Shown here piece by piece: positions 8,193 to 15,547 of a DNA stretch of 19,597 nucleotides. Position 1 is the stretch's first letter. Every line of letters begins with the position of its first letter. The position numbers were made by a program, and so were the translations under genes. This DNA comes from CAG-411 sp963643465 (lineage in GTDB: Bacteria > Bacillota > Clostridia > Lachnospirales > Lachnospiraceae). Location: positions 1 to 19,597 of the forward strand of contig CAVIJT010000026.1 of the NCBI GenBank assembly GCA_963643465.1, in the 5' to 3' direction. The notes beneath the pieces were generated by a model that was not told the origin of the DNA, ran no database searches, and saw only the letters and a list, made by a program, of their open reading frames with translations.

Positions 8193-10880
8193 TTATTTTT
8201 CTTTTTTCTTTATAAATAAATCTCTTCCTGTGAATGCTACTGCACCGGCTGAAATTAACACGCTAATAATCCAGAATAATAGGTTTGTATTGTCTCCAGT
8301 CTGTGGATTAGAACTTGGAATTTCCGGTTCTACTTCCTGCACTTCTGGCTCTGGAGTAGGTGTTTTCTTCACTGGATTGTTAGGAGCTTCCTCCTCTACT
8401 ATCTCTTCCGGCTCAACCACCTCTGGTTCCACCGTAGGCTCTACTGTCGGTGTGACTACTGGTGCGTCCGTAGCAACAGATGCAGCTTCAATTGGTAAAG
8501 GTGTTACTGTTGGCGCAACAGTTGGTGCTAACGTTACCTTAGGAGTTGCTGTTGGTGGTATTGTAGGTATCAACGTTGGCTCTGCTGTAATTACTGGTTC
8601 TTCCGTAGGTTCTACAGTTGGCTCTACGGTTGGTTCCACCGTAATTGCAGGTTCTGAAACTGGCTCTACAGTTGGTTCTACTGTAGGTTCCACAGTTGGC
8701 TCTGCAGAAATTTTTTCATTGACAAATGTAAAATAATTTGCGCCAACACCCTGTGAAATAGTTCCACTTGCTTCTTTCTCACTATATTCACTGTCGTGCT
8801 TATTTACGGTTTGCAATGTATATCCACTGTCCTCTGCAGATAACTCAGTCACCTGATACTCTGTCTGTACTGGAACTCCTAAAATAGTTGCATACTCATG
8901 TGCTTTTAATGTAATAATACCATCGTCAGTAGACTTCTTCTCATAAGTTCCATCTTCATATGTTACATAATAGTCACCCGCATACAATGTCTCTTCAGAG
9001 TTACCTCCAAATACATTACTGTATGCTACTTGGAATTCAAAATCTTCTTGACTATATGTCTTCTCATCTGCAACTTCTTTTCCAATTACTAAATCGCCAA
9101 CCAAAACTTCATTATAATAGTTGACAGTCAAATTCGTGCTGGCTGCTTCGCTGGCATTTTCGAACTGGAACGCATCTTTTGCTTTTGCACGATCATCTGT
9201 TGTAATATAATCGTCTCTACCTTCACTGTTACTAATCTGTACATTCTCATCATTCAAATCCCATGTAGTTGTGTACAAATCTTTTAATTCTCTTCCATCG
9301 TTTGTCAAACCAATTTCCACAATTTCAATATCGTCTCCAGTAGTAAACTGATCTATGTATGAGGTATTTTCTCCATTTTTCAATAATGGAGTATCTTCTT
9401 TATCCATCGCATCATCTTCTACTGTATAACTAAAGATATCTTTATTTGCTTGTTTTGTAGTCTCCTTCTTAAATGTATCATTGACCTTATCAGTCTTAAC
9501 TGTATTGGTCAATGTGAGACTGTTAGGCTGTGGAAGATTGAAGTTTACTTTCATATTAGACTCAATCTTACCTCGTTCCATATAAAACATAGTCAATGTA
9601 TGAGAAGTAGAAGTATTACTTAAAGATTTCTTTAAGCTGGATGAAAACTCTTTCTTTACATTCGATTTAATGTTTTCGTCTGTTACATACCAATAATTTC
9701 TACTTTCAAATGCCGCAGTATTATCCTTTACACCACTGACGGTAGCATACTGGTCATCAAAATTAATACTTCCAGTAACCTCTCCATGTGCGCCTCCGAT
9801 ATCTAATACCAACTCTCCATCAATAAATACCCAAACATCATCATCGCCAGAGAAATTAAATACAATATCTTGTCCATTAATCTTTCCATCACTTGTCATA
9901 TTAAATGGAATTTCCAGCTTCACACCAAATCCATAATTCAATCTGGTAGAATCACTATCACTAGCGGTATTATATGGGAAAAATCCAGGTTTCACTCCAT
10001 CTCCGTCATCTCTCTTCTGATCAAGAACCTGCACTTTTCCATTATATGTAGAATTATAACCTAAGTATTCCATAGTACCATTGGAATTTAGATGCACCGT
10101 ATCGTACTTACTATCAAATTCATAGGTCTTTACTCCATTCTTCTCTACTGTACGGAATGGGAATGATACATTCTCTGTTACACTTCCCAATGACAACTTG
10201 GAGTTTTCAAACTTTGTAGAAGTAAGATAATCTGCATTAAAATATGGAAGCACCTGCGTTCCATTTGCCTGTGTAATATTGCCATCCGTATTTAATGTGT
10301 TGTCTACTAATCCCTGTGTGGCTGCATTGATATTTGCATGAATACCTAAACTTCCGCCACCTTTCTGAGATGAGTTTGCACCAAGCCAAAAATTCTTTGC
10401 AATATTGCTGGCTGAATCATTTTTATAATAAAACCCACCATTCACATCACTATTCTGATCTCCAAAAAACAATCCACAATACAATGGATACCTGTTTATG
10501 GAAATATCCCCATAGTTGCAAGTATTGTACAATACTGTATTAAATTTTGTAAACGAATTATTTGTTGCACGATCTTTTGTACCATACACTCCATCATCAA
10601 TCTTACCAGGTGTTGCTCCACTTGCCCCTTCCACCTGACTATCGGAATAGTAATCATAAAATGTGGATTTGACAACAAACATCTCCTCATTAGTATCTGG
10701 ATTAATCACCGTATCCAAATTTTGCGAACTACTCTTAGCACCGCTAGATTGTGCTGTACTGTTAGTTGCTAATGCAAATCCCACACCACTTAACGATGTG
10801 ACTAACAGAGAGCATGACAACGCAAATGAAACCACTTTCATAGGAGATTTCTTTACGTTAAGTGATACTAATTTCTTCAT
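8193..10880 (-). CDS. Sortase-anchored surface protein with fibro-slime domain
   Basis: An 895-residue exported protein. Residues 1-38 form a long signal peptide with a charged start and hydrophobic core. About 270-445 is a fibro-slime (PA14-related) domain with the acidic core FSGDDDVWVFIDGELVLDIG (343-362). About 596-722 resembles a Spy0128/CnaB-like pilin domain: K601 in DLVIGKEV, E679 in YQVTEL and N721 in FTFVNEK are in the places expected for a self-formed Lys-Asn isopeptide bond. Residues 727-856 are a Pro/Thr/Val/Glu stalk. The wall-sorting signal is NPQTG (858-862), a membrane segment and KKKEK. The ATG has GAGGAGGAAG upstream, and promoter and terminator bracket a single gene. It is probably an adhesin or carbohydrate-binding protein on the cell wall. 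The ligand is unknown and no sortase is in the window. Confidence 0.85.
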   Translation of the reverse strand: MKKLVSLNVKKSPMKVVSFALSCSLLVTSLSGVGFALATNSTAQSSGAKSSSQNLDTVINPDTNEEMFVVKSTFYDYYSDSQVEGASGATPGKIDDGVYGTKDRATNNSFTKFNTVLYNTCNYGDISINRYPLYCGLFFGDQNSDVNGGFYYKNDSASNIAKNFWLGANSSQKGGGSLGIHANINAATQGLVDNTLNTDGNITQANGTQVLPYFNADYLTSTKFENSKLSLGSVTENVSFPFRTVEKNGVKTYEFDSKYDTVHLNSNGTMEYLGYNSTYNGKVQVLDQKRDDGDGVKPGFFPYNTASDSDSTRLNYGFGVKLEIPFNMTSDGKINGQDIVFNFSGDDDVWVFIDGELVLDIGGAHGEVTGSINFDDQYATVSGVKDNTAAFESRNYWYVTDENIKSNVKKEFSSSLKKSLSNTSTSHTLTMFYMERGKIESNMKVNFNLPQPNSLTLTNTVKTDKVNDTFKKETTKQANKDIFSYTVEDDAMDKEDTPLLKNGENTSYIDQFTTGDDIEIVEIGLTNDGRELKDLYTTTWDLNDENVQISNSEGRDDYITTDDRAKAKDAFQFENASEAASTNLTVNYYNEVLVGDLVIGKEVADEKTYSQEDFEFQVAYSNVFGGNSEETLYAGDYYVTYEDGTYEKKSTDDGIITLKAHEYATILGVPVQTEYQVTELSAEDSGYTLQTVNKHDSEYSEKEASGTISQGVGANYFTFVNEKISAEPTVEPTVEPTVEPVSEPAITVEPTVEPTVEPTEEPVITAEPTLIPTIPPTATPKVTLAPTVAPTVTPLPIEAASVATDAPVVTPTVEPTVEPEVVEPEEIVEEEAPNNPVKKTPTPEPEVQEVEPEIPSSNPQTGDNTNLLFWIISVLISAGAVAFTGRDLFIKKKEK
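8313..8702 (-). repeat. Coding repeat: Pro-Thr-Val-Glu stalk of the surface protein
   Basis: The stalk holds runs of PTVE units (12 nt each), clearest at residues 728-760 and again near 809-820, mixed with less regular Pro/Thr/Val stretches. Such segments are usually extended spacers that push the binding domains out through the wall. The 12-nt near-identical units make length changes by slippage or recombination plausible. Confidence 0.8.
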
Positions 10881-10941
10881 ATTTACTTCCTCCTCTATCG
10901 TTTCCCTAACATATTTTTGTGCAACAGTTTCCTTTATTCCT

Positions 10942-10970
10942 AGAATAACATATTTTGACTATTTTTTCAA
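10942..10970 (-). promoter_or_regulatory. SigA-type promoter of the surface-protein gene
   Basis: Minus-strand TTGAAA (10965-10970), 17-nt spacer, TATTCT (10942-10947) preceded by TGT (an extended -10). It is about 60 nt from the ATG. Confidence 0.55.
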
Positions 10971-11025
10971 GTTTAACAATATTTTAGGACATTTCTTTTG
11001 ATTTTTTTGTGCTATTTTTCACAAT

Positions 11026-12201
11026 TTACTGTTTACTTAATACATCATTTAGTATTTCTGCCAAATAAGGCATCGTATTTCTCGCCTCTTCTGAGGTATT
11101 ATTCTGATTCCCCAATTCTATTAATAAATATCGTTCCCTCAAGTGCATGTTGTAGCGATACCCTTTTAAATAATTCCGAAGAGTAAGATCCGGATACTTT
11201 TCCATAGCCCTTAATTTCATCTGCAATCCAAATGCTAAATTTGCCTGAAGATTTGGATTTTTTAAATATGTAATTTCTCCATTTTGATTTCTACTCAATC
11301 CATTAAACACCATGAACTGTGCCACTTGTTTGCCATCCAATTCTGTAACTTTTCGTTCCTTTGTATTTCCTCCATCACGATGCAAATCTATAACAACCTG
11401 TATAGAAGGATTCTCTTCTAATTGTTTGCTAACTCCATCTAATGCCTGATTATACGCTTTATTTCTGTCTAATGCCCCATTGACATAGTCATATTTTGTT
11501 TCATCATGTATCACTTGATATCCATATTCATTTTCCAGTATTTCTGTTAAATATTCTCCTACCGCTACAATAGAATTCTCCTCCTTAGTACCATCTGCAA
11601 AATACTCCGAACCTCCATGCGTATGAAAAATAAGAATTTGCGGTTCCTGCTTTTTTTCCATCGAAAAATCTTTGGAAAGCATTTCCTCTACAGAAAATAA
11701 ATTTTTTCGTATACTGGTAGTAGAATCTACAATATAGAAATTATCAATCAAAAAATCCGTATCTAGGTTTTGTCGTAATTGCTCCACAAGAGCATTGGTT
11801 TTTGTAGTTTTCTCGCTTTTCTCATTCTCCTTTTTTATTTCCTGTTCTATTTTTTCTACTTCCCCTGCTGTATTTACAACAAACTCTTCCGCCTCCTCTC
11901 TTTTTTCCTGATTTTCAAGTGATGCAAGCTCCATAGTGTCTTCTGCACTTTGTCCAAAGCTATTTTTTTGTTGCTCGTAAAGAATTAATGACTTTGCAGT
12001 TCCACTGTCCGTATTTATGATAAAGGCTTCCTCACTGTCAAACAGCTTTCCAGTTTCAAAACATTCTACAAGCATCTGATACCAAATTCCTTCCAACACT
12101 TTTTCACCAGCTTTTCTACATACCCCAGAAATCTCTTCCCGATTGCTCGTCCCCAAAATCACCACAAGTACCATGATGAATCCAATCCACAATTTTTTCA
12201 T
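11026..12201 (-). CDS. spoIIP: Stage II sporulation protein P (SpoIIP)
   Basis: A 391-residue membrane-anchored peptidoglycan hydrolase that, with SpoIID and SpoIIM, thins septal wall during forespore engulfment. One membrane segment is at the N-terminus (KLWIGFIMVLVVILG). A charged, coiled-coil-like linker follows, then the amidase domain with ILIFHTHGGSEYF (about residues 189-201), VVIDLHRDGG (about 269-278) and LLIELGNQNNTSEEARNTM. H and E residues in these motifs fit zinc-amidase ligands. The frame is open to 12222, but the ATG at 12199-12201 is chosen because AGGGG sits 7 nt before it. The start is 20 nt after the gpr stop, so the two genes form an operon as in Bacillus subtilis. No clear terminator follows. 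Confidence 0.9.
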   Translation of the reverse strand: MKKLWIGFIMVLVVILGTSNREEISGVCRKAGEKVLEGIWYQMLVECFETGKLFDSEEAFIINTDSGTAKSLILYEQQKNSFGQSAEDTMELASLENQEKREEAEEFVVNTAGEVEKIEQEIKKENEKSEKTTKTNALVEQLRQNLDTDFLIDNFYIVDSTTSIRKNLFSVEEMLSKDFSMEKKQEPQILIFHTHGGSEYFADGTKEENSIVAVGEYLTEILENEYGYQVIHDETKYDYVNGALDRNKAYNQALDGVSKQLEENPSIQVVIDLHRDGGNTKERKVTELDGKQVAQFMVFNGLSRNQNGEITYLKNPNLQANLAFGLQMKLRAMEKYPDLTLRNYLKGYRYNMHLRERYLLIELGNQNNTSEEARNTMPYLAEILNDVLSKQ

Positions 12202-12221
12202 GCCATCGCCCCTTTGTTTCA

Positions 12222-13088
12222 TTATATTTCATAGATGCCATGGAAATGATTCATTGCGTTTGACAATATTTTGCTCATTTTTCGTACCTGTTCATCCACA
12301 TCTCTTCCTGCCATAAACATTCCTTTCATAGATTCATTTTTTGCATGATCCATAAACCGTTTACTTTCTTTCTCTGTGACTCCCATTTGCATCATTCCAG
12401 TTTCCATATAATCTTCCACTATTGTTTCTGCATCTACCACAGTAGGAACTCCCATAGCAATTACTGGAACTCCTAATGTTTTTTCACTTAATTCTTTTCG
12501 ATTGTTACCCACTCCTGCCCCCGGATGAATCCCCGTATTTGTAATTTGCACAGTACAACCTAGTCTTTTTATACTTCTTGCAGCCAAAGCATCTACTACT
12601 AAAATCACCTCTGGTTCTGTCCGTTCTACAATCCCTTGCAAAATTTCCTGCACCTCCATTCCTGTTTGTGCCATTACTCCTGGCGCAATGGCCTCCACAT
12701 TTTCCCAGACCGAAATTTTTCCAAACTCCCGATGCATATGTCTTGTCACCACTACTCGATCAACGACCCAAGGACCTAACGCATCTGGTGTAATTTCCCG
12801 ATTTCCAAGTCCTACAACCAATGTTCTTTTATTTTTCCCTACAAGACGAAGCAATTGATTTTCAATTTCTTTCTCTAAATCTTCTTCTCCATTTTTATAC
12901 ATTTCCAATGTCACATAAATTCCCTGTTGCCGTCCCATCATCCGACTTCCATGTTCATTGATAATTTCCAAATTTGTTCTTTTCACAGTTTTTTGCTGAT
13001 TTTCACTCTCCTCCAGTACAACCCCCTGTACTTCTCTATTCTCCGAAATACTTTCCCGTATCTCCAATGCTAAGTCTGTTCTCTTCAT
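12222..13088 (-). CDS. gpr: Germination protease GPR
   Basis: Protease that degrades small acid-soluble spore proteins when the spore germinates. Family motifs are RTDLALEIRE at residues 3-12, TLVVGLGNREITPDALGPWVVD (the aspartate-bearing core), ILVVDALAARS and NTGIHPGAGVGNNRKE. The ATG at 13086-13088 is used: AAAGGA lies 8-9 nt before it, whereas the more upstream ATG (13097) touches the ribosome site. With this start the protein has 288 residues, shorter than the bacillar enzymes (about 370). It begins only two residues before RTDLA, so the propeptide removed on activation in Bacillus is practically missing. First gene of an operon with spoIIP. A possible SigG promoter is upstream. Confidence 0.9.
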   Translation of the reverse strand: MKRTDLALEIRESISENREVQGVVLEESENQQKTVKRTNLEIINEHGSRMMGRQQGIYVTLEMYKNGEEDLEKEIENQLLRLVGKNKRTLVVGLGNREITPDALGPWVVDRVVVTRHMHREFGKISVWENVEAIAPGVMAQTGMEVQEILQGIVERTEPEVILVVDALAARSIKRLGCTVQITNTGIHPGAGVGNNRKELSEKTLGVPVIAMGVPTVVDAETIVEDYMETGMMQMGVTEKESKRFMDHAKNESMKGMFMAGRDVDEQVRKMSKILSNAMNHFHGIYEI

Positions 13089-13110
13089 TATATACACATC
13101 CTTTCCTTTT

Positions 13111-13140
13111 TACTGTTCCCTCCTTTTTTCTTTCTTATTC
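13111..13140 (-). promoter_or_regulatory. Possible SigG promoter of gpr-spoIIP
   Basis: Minus-strand GAATA (13136-13140), 18-nt spacer, AACAGTA (13111-13117). The -35 fits the forespore SigG consensus. The -10 matches it at only four of seven places. Known biology (gpr is SigG-dependent in Bacillus) is what makes this worth listing. Confidence 0.3.
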
Positions 13141-13155
13141 CTTGTCTCTTTTTTG

Positions 13156-13184
13156 TTGACACAGCGCTCTTTTTATACTATAAT
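13156..13184 (+). promoter_or_regulatory. Strong SigA promoter of rpsT
   Basis: TTGACA (13156-13161), 17-nt spacer, TATAAT (13179-13184): both hexamers are perfect. This is the best promoter in the window, as expected for a ribosomal protein gene. Confidence 0.9.
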
Positions 13185-13190
13185 TAGATA

Positions 13191-13274
13191 GTCTGTTTCG
13201 TAGTCGTCCGTGTCCGGCCTACGTACAGCACTTATGATAAAATGAATTTTAGATTATATTTGGAGGTGTAGAAA
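13191..13274 (+). promoter_or_regulatory. 5' leader of rpsT
   Basis: About 84 nt lie between the expected transcription start and the start codon. A CGTAG/CTACG pair (near 13199-13224) encloses a GC-rich stretch that stands out from the AT-rich surroundings, so a folded leader is likely. The ribosome site GGAGGTG (13262-13268) is 6 nt before the TTG. Autoregulation by S20 binding its own leader is possible but not shown by the sequence. Confidence 0.4.
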
Positions 13275-13538
13275 TTGGCTAATATTAAATCTGCAAAGAA
13301 AAGAATTAAGGTTATCGAGACTAAGACTGCAAGAAACAAGGCAATCAGATCTACTGTTAAGACTGCTATTAAGAAGGTAAACGCTGCCATCGACGCTAAG
13401 GATAAGGCTGCTGCTACTGAAGCATTAAGAGCTGCAACAGTTGAGATTAACAAGGCTACTAGCAAGGGTGTTTTCCACAAGAAGAATGCTTCAAGAAAGA
13501 TTTCTCGTTTAGCACTTGCTGTAAATAAACTTGCTTAA
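13275..13538 (+). CDS. rpsT: Ribosomal protein S20
   Basis: An 87-residue, Lys/Ala-rich protein that binds 16S rRNA early in 30S assembly. The start ANIKSAKKRIKVIETKTARN and the motif ASRKISRLALAVNKL are typical of bacterial S20. The start codon is TTG with a strong GGAGGTG site. Escherichia coli rpsT also starts with a UUG, which there lowers and helps regulate translation. The gene is monocistronic: its own promoter and terminator flank it. It is divergent from gpr and convergent with prfC. Codon use is biased (AAG, GCT), as in highly expressed genes. Confidence 0.95.
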   Translation: MANIKSAKKRIKVIETKTARNKAIRSTVKTAIKKVNAAIDAKDKAAATEALRAATVEINKATSKGVFHKKNASRKISRLALAVNKLA

Positions 13539-13579
13539 TTATAAAAGAACGAATTCGGTAATTATGCTGCGATTACCAT

Positions 13580-13613
13580 AAAAAAGAACGTCGGGTGTGG
13601 ACGTTCTTTTTTT
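13580..13613 (+). terminator. Terminator of rpsT
   Basis: A 12-bp perfect stem, AAAAAAGAACGT (13580-13591) with its complement from 13601, 9-nt loop, followed by T7. A weaker hairpin, GGTAAT/ATTACC, lies just upstream. Confidence 0.85.
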
Positions 13614-13701
13614 ATATCAAAAGTCACGCCAAGTACCATCATGTTTTCACAAAATTGTATTGGACGTGCGGAATGTTCGTATGCAAGTTGAGTAGACTAG
13701 C

Positions 13702-13733
13702 AAAAAGAGCATCCGTACAAGATGCTCTTTTTT
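13702..13733. terminator. Terminator of prfC (bidirectional)
   Basis: Stem AAAAAGAGCATC (13702-13713) with GATGCTCTTTTT (13721-13732), 7-nt loop. On the minus strand it ends in TTTTT about 50 nt after the prfC stop. On the plus strand it backs up the rpsT terminator. The 88 nt between the two terminators show no gene. Confidence 0.75.
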
Positions 13734-13782
13734 ATCTATTTACTACTATCTGCTATATATATTATAAATTCTTACAAAAGAA

Positions 13783-15372
13783 TTATACATTTCCAAACTC
13801 ACTTAGTTCCAGTCCTTCATTACGATCCAGCACTGTGTTCACACTCCAAGGATGTGCAAAAATCAGCAATGGATTTCCCTTTAAGTCTTTAATCTTCTTC
13901 GTATCAGAAGTTACACTCAAAGCAGAAACATCAATTTCTTTATTTTTAATCCAGCGAATGTGTTCATATGGAAGGGTCTCCATACGAATTTCCACATTGT
14001 ATTCACTTTCCAGACGGTACTTTAAAACGTCAAACTGAAGAACGCCTACTACACCGACAATAATCTCTTCCATACCAGTATTGTACTCTTGGAAAATCTG
14101 AATAGCACCTTCTTGGGCAATCTGTTCAATTCCTTTAATGAACTGTTTTCTCTTCATAGTATCTACCTGACGAACTTTTGCAAAATGTTCCGGCGCAAAA
14201 GTTGGAATACCTTCATATTGAATCTTTGTTCCATTTTTGCACAAAGTATCTCCAATAGAAAAAATTCCCGGATCAAAAACACCAATAATATCCCCAGCAT
14301 ATGCCTCTTCTACATGCTTACGTTCTTGTGCCATCATCTGCTGTGGCTGAGAAAGGCGAACTTTTTTGCCTCCCTGAGTATGGTACACTTCCATACCAGC
14401 CTCAAATTTTCCAGAACAGATTCGCATAAATGCAATACGGTCTCTATGTGCTTTATTCATATTTGCTTGTATTTTAAATACAAAAGCAGAAAAATCATCA
14501 CTAAATGGATTTACTTCACCTTCCAATGTTTTTCTTGGAAGTGGCGATGTTGTCATTTTTAGAAAATGCTCCAAGAAAGTCTGTACACCAAAATTTGTTA
14601 ATGCAGAACCAAAAAATACAGGAGATAACTGACCTTTGCTTACTTTGTCCATGTCCAGCTCATCACTGGCACCATCCAACAATTCAATTTCTTCTATTAA
14701 TGTTTCATGATTAACACTTCCAATTAAATCATCAATTCCCGGATCTCCAAGAGACACTTCTACTGTCTCTACTTCCTTCTGTCCATTATTGGCTGCTGTA
14801 AACTGAGAAATTGTTTTAGTCTGACGATCATAAACACCTTTAAAGTTTTTACCAGAACCAATAGGCCAATTAATCGGACATGTACGAATACCAAGTACAT
14901 TCTCAATTTCATCAATCAAATCAAAAGGATCATTGGCTTCTCGGTCCATTTTATTGATGAACGTAAAGATAGGAATGCCTCTCATTACACATACTTTAAA
15001 TAATTTAATGGTCTGAGCCTCCACACCTTTAGAACCGTCAATGACCATAACAGCGGAATCCGCCGCCATAAGAGTACGATAGGTATCCTCCGAGAAATCC
15101 TGATGTCCAGGGGTATCCAAAATATTAATGCAATATCCATCATAATTAAACTGTAACACAGAGGAGGTAACAGAAATTCCTCTCTCCTTCTCAATTTCCA
15201 TCCAGTCAGATACGGCATGTTTTGCAGTCTTTCTTCCCTTTACGGAACCAGCAAGGTTAATTGCACCTCCATATAGCAAGAATTTCTCTGTCAATGTTGT
15301 CTTTCCTGCATCAGGATGGGAAATAATCGCAAATGTTCTTCTTTTCTCAATTTCCTTTTTTAAATCAGCCAT
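13783..15372 (-). CDS. prfC: Peptide chain release factor 3 (RF3)
   Basis: A 529-residue translational GTPase that recycles RF1 and RF2 from the ribosome after termination. GTPase motifs are HPDAGKTT (19-26), DTPGHQDF (86-93) and NKMD (140-143). The switch I region ERGISVTSSVLQF is also present. The N-terminal MADLKKEIEKRRTFAIISHPDAGKTTLTEKFLLYGGAI and the C-terminal region with EYNVEIRMETLPYEHIRWI separate RF3 from EF-G and tetracycline-protection proteins. Full length. The ATG has AGGAGG 8 nt upstream. It has a probable own promoter, a strong hairpin in its leader and a terminator, so it is probably monocistronic. Confidence 0.95.
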   Translation of the reverse strand: MADLKKEIEKRRTFAIISHPDAGKTTLTEKFLLYGGAINLAGSVKGRKTAKHAVSDWMEIEKERGISVTSSVLQFNYDGYCINILDTPGHQDFSEDTYRTLMAADSAVMVIDGSKGVEAQTIKLFKVCVMRGIPIFTFINKMDREANDPFDLIDEIENVLGIRTCPINWPIGSGKNFKGVYDRQTKTISQFTAANNGQKEVETVEVSLGDPGIDDLIGSVNHETLIEEIELLDGASDELDMDKVSKGQLSPVFFGSALTNFGVQTFLEHFLKMTTSPLPRKTLEGEVNPFSDDFSAFVFKIQANMNKAHRDRIAFMRICSGKFEAGMEVYHTQGGKKVRLSQPQQMMAQERKHVEEAYAGDIIGVFDPGIFSIGDTLCKNGTKIQYEGIPTFAPEHFAKVRQVDTMKRKQFIKGIEQIAQEGAIQIFQEYNTGMEEIIVGVVGVLQFDVLKYRLESEYNVEIRMETLPYEHIRWIKNKEIDVSALSVTSDTKKIKDLKGNPLLIFAHPWSVNTVLDRNEGLELSEFGNV

Positions 15373-15407
15373 TATATTCTCCTCCTACTTTTACCTATAT
15401 ATGTAAA

Positions 15408-15439
15408 ATGCGGACATCATGATTGCATGATGTCCGCAT
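15408..15439 (-). terminator. Strong hairpin: pyk terminator inside the prfC leader
   Basis: A perfect 14-bp stem (15408-15421 with 15426-15439) with a 4-nt loop, followed on the minus strand by TTTTACA. It lies 109 nt after the pyk stop and 36 nt before the prfC start. No other terminator for pyk is visible. Because the likely prfC promoter is upstream of it, prfC transcripts would also carry it. Confidence 0.55.
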
Positions 15440-15460
15440 ATGTTACTATCTATTTCATGG

Positions 15461-15490
15461 ATTATATCACCAACATCTTATCCATGTCTG
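15461..15490 (-). promoter_or_regulatory. Probable promoter of prfC
   Basis: A perfect TATAAT (15461-15466) preceded by TGA (an extended -10). An 18-nt spacer separates it from CAGACA (15485-15490). Transcription would start near 15454, just before the 14-bp hairpin. Confidence 0.5.
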
Positions 15491-15547
15491 CAATATCTAC
15501 AACCATTCTACTCTAGTAACAGCTTCTTCTTTTAAAAGATATCTTAC

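Noticed and set aside
8230..8736. Long plus-strand frame opposite the surface-protein stalk (Gly/Ser/Thr/Val-rich)
   Set aside because: It mirrors the 12-nt PTVE coding repeats and has no ribosome site; a shadow of the real gene.
13614..13701. Possible small RNA between the rpsT and prfC terminators
   Set aside because: No promoter of any quality is seen. The second hairpin is well explained as the prfC terminator.
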